NCBI GenBank assembly: GCA_002737365.1
Contig: NSIL01000005.1
Coordinates: forward strand, 118,399-182,398
Origin: Acidobacterium sp.
GTDB lineage: Bacteria > Acidobacteriota > Vicinamibacteria > Vicinamibacterales > UBA2999
Length of the DNA stretch: 64,000 bases
Direction: 5' to 3'
Shown: in pieces, positions 8,344-15,774 of the stretch
How the letters are laid out: each line of letters begins with the position of its first letter
How positions within the stretch are numbered: position 1 is the first letter of the stretch
The notes under the pieces: model-generated
What the model saw: only the letters and a program-made list of their open reading frames with translations
What the model was told of the DNA's origin: nothing
Databases searched by the model: none
Translations under genes and position numbers: made by a program

Positions 8344-11300
8344 AAAGATCTGTCCAATCCCGAAGTACCAACGGCCGTCACGCAGGCTGCTGGCGTCGCG
8401 GGTGGTAGCGCTCGGGACGGCCGAAGCGGGAATGCCGAAGTCCACGCGCAGCGTGCCGACGGGCGTGGCGAACCGCAGGCCCGCGCCGTAGCCGACCTTG
8501 ACGTCTTTCCAATTGAACGATTCGTTGAGACCGAGGATGTTGCCGGCGTCGATGAAACTCACCCCGTTCACCCAGCGGTAGATCGGAAAGCGCACTTCCT
8601 GGTTCAGCACCAACAGCGCCTCGCCGCCGAGCGGCAAGCCCTCGACATCGCGCGGCCCCAGGCTGTCTTCACGATAGCCGCGCACGGTCGTGGCGCCACC
8701 GGCCTGGAAGCGGCCATCCAGAAACAGCGGGTCGGGTCCGAACTTCTTGCCCCACTGCGCGCGAGATGCCAAGACGACGCGCCCCAGCGGCACGAACGCG
8801 TACTGCTGCAAGAGCAGCTTGCGATTACGCACGTCAGAGCCCAACCATGACGCCGCGTGATCGATCGACGCGGACGAGAATGTGCCCTTGACCGTCGACA
8901 GCGGATCGTTGCGGCGGTCCCACAGCGCCGCGGTGCTCAGCGTCGCCAGGTTGCTGACAAAGTCGAGCGGCAATGGATCGTAGCCGGGCGCTGGGTCGAA
9001 GGTCCGCGACCGCTCGAAGCGATAGCCATAGACAATCTGCACCCCGCGAGCGCGCCATCGTTGGTCGGCGCTGAAGCCCTGCACGTCGTTGATCGCCAAC
9101 ACCTCCTGCCCGGCATCGTCGCGAAACAAGTCGCGCGAGTAGAACCCGTAGATGCTTGAGCGCGCCCGCCAGCCGAACAGCCGTGAAGTCGCCAGCAACA
9201 CCGTCGCGTCCTGGCGATCGAACTGATACATGCCGAAGGCACTGAAGGTGAGCGCACGCCCAAACAGATTGGGGTTCTTGAGCTCAGCCACCACGCCGGC
9301 ATTCTGCGTGCTCGTGAACTCATCGAGTTCGAGCTGGCGGTCGCCTGCCAGTTGCAAGCCGTAGCGAAACGCCCAGGGCGGGAACTCCTGCACCGCCACG
9401 CGCGCCTTCACCGGCTGCACGCCGTCGACGACCTCGGCTACCGGCACCGGCTGGATGTCGACCAGGCGAAACACGTTGGTGTCGTAGAGCCGTTTGCGCG
9501 CAAGGGCCCACTCGTCGAGGTTCACCGGCGTGCCCAGCTCGAAACGCAGCGCACCGGTCAACACCGAGTTGCGCGTCCGCTCGAGGCCCGTAACCTCGAC
9601 GTCCTGCAGCACCTGCCGGGCCCCTTCGGAAATCGCGAAGGTGAGATGGACGGTGTCGTCCGCAGCCACCTCTGACAGCACTTCGACGTCAGCGGCGTTG
9701 TAGCCGTCGCGACGGTACTGCTGCTCCACCCGAGTCCGCGCCCGATCGACGTTGTCAGCCACGTACGGCGCAGGCGACGGCAGCGCGGCGACGTTCTGGA
9801 TCAACGCCTGGCGGCTCTCAGGCACGCCCGCGAACGTGACGGCGGTGACCTGCGCTCGCGGGCCCTCGACAATGGTGATCGGCAAGACGCCGACGTCACC
9901 CTCGATGGTCAACGGCCCGCCGGTCACCACGGCCTTGAGGTAACCCGCTTCGTTGTAGGCCGTGACCAGGGCGCGCTCCGCGGCAGTGCGGTCGAGCCAG
10001 GCGTCCACGGCCAGACCCTGCGCGGTGACCTCTGCCAGCAGCGCGCTACCGGCCAACGCCTGGTTGCCGGTGATGCGAATCTCGCGGCCGCTGACCGGCA
10101 CACCTGAAGTGACGTCGATCCGCAATTTTTTGGTGCCTTCAACGGTGCGGTCGACCGTGCCGACGACCACGCTCCCCAGCTCGTTGGTCGAGACCAGGTA
10201 GAGCCGCACCCGGTGGGTCAAATCGTCGATCAGGAACTGGTCGAACACGTTGCGGTGCCACGCCTCTTCGAGTTCGGCTGTCAGGCTGGCCGGCAAGGTG
10301 ATGCCGGCGACGTCGAGCACGGTGCGGGGGCCGCGATCCACCGTGTACTCGAGTGTCACGGTGCCGTCGGGCAACTCGACCCGGCGGGTCCTGGCCCGCG
10401 CCTGAAAATATCCCTGAGCCTTGAAACGATCGCGCACCCGGTCCACATCGCGCTGCAACACCAGGAAGTCAAAGTTGTCGCCGGGATCGAGCTTGAGTTG
10501 GCCGCGGACTTCCTGCTCGATGGCGGGTTCAACGCCGGCGAACGTGATCGCCGAGACTCTCGGTTTGACCCGCAGTTCGGCGGGCAACTTGCTGACGCCG
10601 CCGCCAAAAGTCACCTGGTGCCGAATGCCGATGCTGACGGTGTCGTCGTCGCGCGACACCGCCCGCACTTCGATGACCGGCGTCAGGAAGTAGCTGATGA
10701 TGAAGGTGGTGTTGCCGCTCTCGCGCAGGTTCTGCGAGATCGTGAATTCGACCTGGCGGCTCAGGCGTTTCGACAGCGTGAGGCGGGTGGTCGGGTCGCT
10801 GCCGTTGCTGCCAATCGCCGAGGGGTCGTCGCGAAAGTCGGGATCCGCGAAGTCACCGCGCTCAACGCGGAACGAATCCAGGCCAATCGCGCGGCCGGTC
10901 ACGCCGAGCAAGTCGGCCGACAGCAGCGTCAGCGCGGTATTGCCGTTGGCCTCACCTACCAGTTCAGACGCCAACTCTTCCGGCGTCTTCGAACCGTCGT
11001 CCGAGGTCAGGTCGATGGTGGGCCGCTCGAGCGTGCCTGACAGCGTCATGATCGCGTTGCCGCGGCTGCCGCTGAGCGGTGCATCGGCGACGATGTTGAA
11101 CTCGGGGCTGATGCGGCGGAGATCGGTGAACGAGATGTCGCCGCGGGTGATCCGGAAGGTGCGGCCGGCCAGGAACATCTCGCCACCTTCGCGCAGCGTG
11201 ATGCGTCCGTCCATGCCCGGCGCGGCAGCGGTGCCGGTCAGGCGGACGTTGGCTCCCGCAGCGAGGCGGCCGTAATTGTTGTCCACGGTCACGTCGTCGC

Positions 11301-14300
11301 TCGTGGTCACGGCGAGGTTCAAGCGGATGCGCTCGAGGTAGGGCCGTTGCTGGGTCGGCGACACCGGCAGGGTGGCGCGCCGGGCCAGCGACGCGATCGT
11401 GATGGTCTCCGTGTAGGAGCTCTGCACCACGCGAATATCGCCGGTCACGGTCGGGCCCTTCGGGTCGGGCCGGAAGGTGACCAGCGCATCGAGTTCACTG
11501 CGCAGGCCGTCGATCAACTCGATCGCGACGCCTTGTGCCTGGATGTTGACCGTGCCTTCAATGGCATCGACCCCGGCGACCTGCAACGAGCCGTCGAGGG
11601 CGAGCGTGCCGCCATTGGCCAGCCCGCGGATGCCGTCGAGTACTACGCGCTGGCCGTCGAGCACGATCGGGCCATTCAAGTCCGACAGCACCAACCGCGG
11701 TTCCGCGACCGCGATCTCCGCGTCCTTCAGCATGATCTCGCCGTCGAACAACGGGCGCGACACGGTGCCGGTGATCAGAGTGTTGAGGTTGGCGCCGCCG
11801 TCGAAGGCGAGCGTAGTGGTGAACGCCGACAGCACGCGCAGGTCGATCAGGCCCTGCACCGACAGGTCGAGCGGCGGGTCCTCCTGCGCAAAGCCGATCG
11901 AGCCGCCAATCACCAGCGGGTGGTGGGCCACCAACCACGAGATCTCGGCGACCGCTAATGAGCCGCGCGCAAACTCAACCTGCGACGGCCGCTGCTGTTC
12001 AACGGGGATGCCCGAGAACGTAAACTCCGCCGCATCGACGGTCAACTCGCCGGTGATTGCCGCCAGTTCGAGGACTGGCACCTGGGCGCGGGCGGTCGCG
12101 GCAAAGCGGCCCACCACCCCCCCGCTGGCGACATCGCCGGACAGGCGCGAAACGGTCAGCGACTCGCCTTGCAAGACGCCATCCACGTGCAGGTTCGTGA
12201 CCGCCTGTGGTCCGCCGCCCCAGTTGAACGTGCCGGCCTTGAGCGACAGCGTGGCGAGCGTCCCGGTACGGGTGCCGTTTGAGCGGAGGCCCACCGACAG
12301 CGCGCCGGTGCCATCGATCGTCACCGGCACGCCAAGCGCGCGGCCCAGGCGCAGGGCATCCCGGAAGTCGCCGGCGTAATGCCCCTGGAACACGCCATCG
12401 AGTCGCGGGTTCCATTCACCCGATGCCGTCAGGCGTCCAGAGCCGATGCGGAGGTTCAGGTCTGTCAGCGTCACTTCGTCCCCGCGCAACGCGAGGTGGG
12501 CCGGCGCATGCAAGGTGACCGGCACGCCGCCAATGCCGGCATCGAGTTCGGTGAGATTGACGATGGCGACGCGGTCGCGCGTGTCGGCGAGCCGGCCCGA
12601 GGCGGTGATGGTGCCGTTGGCAAATCCCCGGATCTCGGCTTCAACCGCGTCGATCAATGGTGACAGCCGCGCCAGCTCAAGCCGATCAAGCACCGCGGTC
12701 GCCCGGTAGTCGTACGGCGATGCCGTGGCGACGTCGGCGTTGACCAGCGCGCCGATCGAGGGCAACCGCGCGACCACGCGTGCCTGGTCGCCCATCAACT
12801 CCGCCGTCAGTTCGCCTGAGCCGATCAGCGTCCCGGCTTCACCGCCGCTCAGCGCAAAGTCCACGCGCGCGTGGCCGCGTGGTTGCGCCGTGGTGCCCGC
12901 GCCCTCGAACTGCATCGAGAACAAGGCCTGCGTGTCGTTCGGGGCGAGCACGGTGCCCTGCCACGACAGCCGATCACCTTTCAGGCTGGCGGTGTAGGCG
13001 CCGGTCTCCCAAGCGTAGCGAACCCGGCCATCGAGAAACCCGGGGCCCTGGTGCAACTCGAGCGACGTGACATCAATGGCGTTGGCGGTCACCATGGCCT
13101 TGGCGTTGGCGCGGTCGAGCGACTGCCCTGCCCACGTCAGCGCCGAACCGGTGATGGTGGTGTCGAGCGTGTAGACATCGAACGTACCGCCGACCGTGGC
13201 GGCGACCTGCAGCGGGCCGATGACACGCCACGCCTCGGGCATGTCACTTTGCAGTTCCTCGGCGTGCGGCGCCTCAACGGTGAAGTGGCCGGTCCATTTC
13301 TCAGCCGTGAGGTCGGCCACGGCCTCGCCCTTCATCGTCGCGGTCCCGCGATGCACGGCGAGGTCGGTGATGTCGGCGCGGCGGGTGTCGGCAACGACGT
13401 GGGCCGAGGCGCGCACGCGGCCGAGCAGCGGCACATCCACCGCATCGCCGGAGACGCGCGTGTCCACTTGCGGAAACTGGTAGGAACCCGCCAGGGTCAT
13501 CGGCAAGTCGAGGGCGCCGTGAACCTCGGCGGCGATCTCAGGCACGGGAAAGCCAAGCAACGCCAGGCCGCGCGAGGCCTCGGCGACATCGCTCACGCGC
13601 GCCCGCGCCGGCCCGGTCATCGTCGACAGGAGCGCCGAGTCGTGGTTGATACGGCCCGACAGGCGGCCGGCGAACGTAAACGCGGGAAAGCGATGGCCGT
13701 GATCGAACTGGTAGTGGTCGCCGACGACCGTTGCCCGCACGGCGCCGGTCATCGGCACGTGCCTCGGCGTGGTGCGACCCGTCGAGCGGTTGGTGATCAC
13801 GTAACGCCGCGGCTCGCTGAACTCGAACGTGCCGCTGCCGTCGAAGCCGGCGGCAATCGCCTGCGGGCTGACGTTCATCATGTCGAGCGCGGTCTGCGCG
13901 TCGAGCGCCTGCCATGACGCCGCGGCTGTGCTGAGCGACGAGTTGCCCCACGGCACATTGACGTCGGCGCGGATCTCGCCGCCCGATCGCGGCGTGATGA
14001 GCAACTGCGTGCCGGAGAACGACTCGAATGTCGCGAGCACCGGACCAGCCAGCGTGAGGTCACGCTCGCGGCCAACGGCCAGCGTGCGGCTGGTCGCCTG
14101 AAGCGCGGTCACGAAGTTGCTCCCGGGCCCCTTGATTGTGCCGTCGATGGCGACCACGCCGCTCACCGGCACGGGAGGAGGAGGCACCCACCTCGTGGCG
14201 TGCGCGAGGTCGACCGTGCCTTTGAGTGCGAGCTCCAGGTTCGGCGAATCGAGCACGCGATGAATCTGTCCGGTCAGGACCACGTTCAGTTCCGACGACA

Positions 14301-14964
14301 TCAGGCGCGCCTCGGCGAGCGTCACGTCGGAACCGTCGAACGTCATCACGGTCTCGAACGGCGCGATCGTCATGGTGCGCTCGCGCAGGCGGACGGCGAG
14401 CGGGCCGCGGACCGCAAAGGCACCTTGTGCGCCGAGCGCGGAATCGACGAGCGCCGACTCGATCCGCGGAATGGTGACGCCCCAGTCACGCGCCGCATCA
14501 ACGTACTGCAGGTCGAGTCCGCGTAGGGTGAGGCTGCGGATGTCGAGACGCCGAGGCGTGAGCGACGTCGGCTGCGACGATCCCGACGGCAGGTTCACCA
14601 CGCCGTTCGCGTCGCGATGGATGTCCACCACGCCGCCTTCAATCGCGAGGTGATCGATGGCGAAAGGGCCGCGCAGCGCCATCCATGGCAGCTGGACGTC
14701 GAGACGGCTGGCGACCAGGAACGGCCGGTCGTCGTGCCCCTTGGCCGCGAGCCGGACGTCGGTGAGGGTGATGCGGCGGGTGAACGCGTTGTAGCCGAGA
14801 TCGGTCGCGCGGAGTGTCAGGTCAAAGCGGGTCACAAAATCGGTCGCCCACGCCAGTGCCCGGTGGCGCGCCCACGGCGTGTGGATCAGCACCAGGGCCA
14901 CCAATGCGGTGCCGGCAGCCACCGCTGCCGGAAGAACCACCACTCGCCGCACCCAAACCCTCAC
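8341..14964 (-). CDS. TamB-TamA fusion: AsmA/TamB-like translocation protein fused to POTRA domains and Omp85 barrel
   Basis: A single uninterrupted 2207-residue frame. One N-terminal transmembrane anchor (about residues 5-28) is followed by about 1100 residues of repetitive beta-rich AsmA/TamB-like sequence. A TamB C-terminal (DUF490) domain spans about 1135-1455, ending in FIISYFLTPVIEVRAVSRDD. Several POTRA-like units follow at about 1465-1860 (for example VSAITFAGVEPAIEQEV, VTAVTFAGVP, QDVEVTGLERTRNSVL). An Omp85 surface-antigen barrel covers about 1865-2207, with VRGYREDSLGPRD near 2095 as the conserved (V/I)RGY motif. In Enterobacteria TamA and TamB are separate: TamA is the outer-membrane barrel and TamB spans the periplasm from the inner membrane, its C-terminus contacting TamA POTRA. 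The fusion order matches that contact. Likely role: envelope assembly or lipid transport between membranes. Confidence 0.88.
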   Translation of the reverse strand: MRVWVRRVVVLPAAVAAGTALVALVLIHTPWARHRALAWATDFVTRFDLTLRATDLGYNAFTRRITLTDVRLAAKGHDDRPFLVASRLDVQLPWMALRGPFAIDHLAIEGGVVDIHRDANGVVNLPSGSSQPTSLTPRRLDIRSLTLRGLDLQYVDAARDWGVTIPRIESALVDSALGAQGAFAVRGPLAVRLRERTMTIAPFETVMTFDGSDVTLAEARLMSSELNVVLTGQIHRVLDSPNLELALKGTVDLAHATRWVPPPPVPVSGVVAIDGTIKGPGSNFVTALQATSRTLAVGRERDLTLAGPVLATFESFSGTQLLITPRSGGEIRADVNVPWGNSSLSTAAASWQALDAQTALDMMNVSPQAIAAGFDGSGTFEFSEPRRYVITNRSTGRTTPRHVPMTGAVRATVVGDHYQFDHGHRFPAFTFAGRLSGRINHDSALLSTMTGPARARVSDVAEASRGLALLGFPVPEIAAEVHGALDLPMTLAGSYQFPQVDTRVSGDAVDVPLLGRVRASAHVVADTRRADITDLAVHRGTATMKGEAVADLTAEKWTGHFTVEAPHAEELQSDMPEAWRVIGPLQVAATVGGTFDVYTLDTTITGSALTWAGQSLDRANAKAMVTANAIDVTSLELHQGPGFLDGRVRYAWETGAYTASLKGDRLSWQGTVLAPNDTQALFSMQFEGAGTTAQPRGHARVDFALSGGEAGTLIGSGELTAELMGDQARVVARLPSIGALVNADVATASPYDYRATAVLDRLELARLSPLIDAVEAEIRGFANGTITASGRLADTRDRVAIVNLTELDAGIGGVPVTLHAPAHLALRGDEVTLTDLNLRIGSGRLTASGEWNPRLDGVFQGHYAGDFRDALRLGRALGVPVTIDGTGALSVGLRSNGTRTGTLATLSLKAGTFNWGGGPQAVTNLHVDGVLQGESLTVSRLSGDVASGGVVGRFAATARAQVPVLELAAITGELTVDAAEFTFSGIPVEQQRPSQVEFARGSLAVAEISWLVAHHPLVIGGSIGFAQEDPPLDLSVQGLIDLRVLSAFTTTLAFDGGANLNTLITGTVSRPLFDGEIMLKDAEIAVAEPRLVLSDLNGPIVLDGQRVVLDGIRGLANGGTLALDGSLQVAGVDAIEGTVNIQAQGVAIELIDGLRSELDALVTFRPDPKGPTVTGDIRVVQSSYTETITIASLARRATLPVSPTQQRPYLERIRLNLAVTTSDDVTVDNNYGRLAAGANVRLTGTAAAPGMDGRITLREGGEMFLAGRTFRITRGDISFTDLRRISPEFNIVADAPLSGSRGNAIMTLSGTLERPTIDLTSDDGSKTPEELASELVGEANGNTALTLLSADLLGVTGRAIGLDSFRVERGDFADPDFRDDPSAIGSNGSDPTTRLTLSKRLSRQVEFTISQNLRESGNTTFIISYFLTPVIEVRAVSRDDDTVSIGIRHQVTFGGGVSKLPAELRVKPRVSAITFAGVEPAIEQEVRGQLKLDPGDNFDFLVLQRDVDRVRDRFKAQGYFQARARTRRVELPDGTVTLEYTVDRGPRTVLDVAGITLPASLTAELEEAWHRNVFDQFLIDDLTHRVRLYLVSTNELGSVVVGTVDRTVEGTKKLRIDVTSGVPVSGREIRITGNQALAGSALLAEVTAQGLAVDAWLDRTAAERALVTAYNEAGYLKAVVTGGPLTIEGDVGVLPITIVEGPRAQVTAVTFAGVPESRQALIQNVAALPSPAPYVADNVDRARTRVEQQYRRDGYNAADVEVLSEVAADDTVHLTFAISEGARQVLQDVEVTGLERTRNSVLTGALRFELGTPVNLDEWALARKRLYDTNVFRLVDIQPVPVAEVVDGVQPVKARVAVQEFPPWAFRYGLQLAGDRQLELDEFTSTQNAGVVAELKNPNLFGRALTFSAFGMYQFDRQDATVLLATSRLFGWRARSSIYGFYSRDLFRDDAGQEVLAINDVQGFSADQRWRARGVQIVYGYRFERSRTFDPAPGYDPLPLDFVSNLATLSTAALWDRRNDPLSTVKGTFSSASIDHAASWLGSDVRNRKLLLQQYAFVPLGRVVLASRAQWGKKFGPDPLFLDGRFQAGGATTVRGYREDSLGPRDVEGLPLGGEALLVLNQEVRFPIYRWVNGVSFIDAGNILGLNESFNWKDVKVGYGAGLRFATPVGTLRVDFGIPASAVPSATTRDASSLRDGRWYFGIGQIF

Positions 14965-15020
14965 CGTATCGATTCTAGTCCTGCATGTGGGATACCATTC
15001 AGGCTGTGGAGGATCAGTTT

Positions 15021-15566
15021 ATGCGTATGAAGTCATGGCTCACGGTCGGCCTCGGTGCCGCCCTGAGCCTGGTGACCAGCGCGGCGGCAGCCCAGACACC
15101 AGCGGAACTGAAGGTTGGTGACATGGCCCCGGCGTTCTCGGCGCCCGGTTCGGATGGTAAGACTCACACGCTTGCCGAGTCGAAAGGCAAGCAAGCGGTA
15201 GTGCTGGCGTGGTTTCCGAAGGCCTTTACCGGTGGTTGAACGGCCGAATGCAAGTCGCTCCGTGAGAGCGGCGGTCTGATTCGGGAATACAACGTCGCGT
15301 ACTACATGATCAGCACGGACCCGATCGAGGTCAATACGAAGTTCGCCAAGGAGCACGAAGCCGATTTCCCAATCCTGAGCGACGTCGCCAAAGAGATCGG
15401 CACTAAGTACGGCGTTCTCGGCATGACCGGCATGGCGAAGCGCTGGACGTTCTACATCGATCCGGACGGCAAGATTCTCCACATCGATACCGGGGTCAAG
15501 CCCGCTTCGTCCGGGGCCGACATGGTGGCCAGGTTGGCCGAGCTGAAGATCGCGAAGCGCAAGTAG
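15021..15566 (+). CDS. periplasmic peroxiredoxin (AhpC/TSA, BCP/PrxQ type) with in-frame TGA, probable selenoprotein
   Basis: ATG at 15021 has GGAGG eight bases upstream. A signal peptide (WLTVGLGAALSLVTSAAAA) precedes a thioredoxin-fold peroxiredoxin of 181 residues when TGA at 15237-15239 is read through as residue 73. Both sides of the TGA belong to one family in the same frame: WFPKAFTGG before it, TAECKSLRESGG after it, and then the FPILSD and WTFYIDPDGKILHID motifs. The TGA sits exactly where BCP/PrxQ enzymes have the peroxidatic cysteine (pattern G-C-T-x-x-C); Cys77 is the likely resolving residue. A SECIS-like hairpin follows (see 15254-15272). The reaction would be thiol-dependent peroxide reduction in the periplasm. 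The alternative is a point mutation or sequencing error of a Cys codon. No selA, selB or tRNA-Sec is in the window. Confidence 0.8.
15254..15272 (+). promoter_or_regulatory. candidate bacterial SECIS hairpin downstream of the in-frame TGA
   Basis: Stem 15254-15260 pairs with 15266-15272 (seven pairs, one of them G-T), with a five-base loop CGTGA at 15261-15265. The loop begins 22 bases after the TGA and has a G at its second position followed by T. As I recall it, the bacterial SECIS consensus asks for an apical loop some 16-37 bases after UGA with a G among its first two bases; this hairpin fits. Confidence 0.6.
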
Positions 15567-15571
15567 AATCA

Positions 15572-15607
15572 CCGACCTGGCCCGCCTACGCGGCGCGGCC
15601 AGGTCGG
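15572..15607. terminator. terminator-like hairpin after the peroxiredoxin gene
   Basis: An 11-bp perfect inverted repeat (15572-15582 with 15597-15607) starts five bases after the stop codon; the spacer can itself pair. There is no T-run, so termination strength is uncertain. The rest of the 200-base gap to the next gene shows no clear element apart from a GAGGA ribosome-binding site at 15762-15766. Confidence 0.6.
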
Positions 15608-15774
15608 CATACCCTCCTGCTGTCACGGCACGGCACGATCGTCCCCCGGTTGCCTGTCTCCAAATGTCTTGACAGTAGCGCCAGACCCCCGTATCCTCCG
15701 CCGCTGATGCTCGGCATCAATTTTCTATATCAGGTGATTCTGGAGCTGTTTCTATTGGATTGAGGAGACGAACC

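Noticed and set aside
14985-15239. Reading the peroxiredoxin as two separate genes split by TGA
   Set aside because: The two halves are in one frame and together make a complete family member; the second half has no start codon until well inside the fold.
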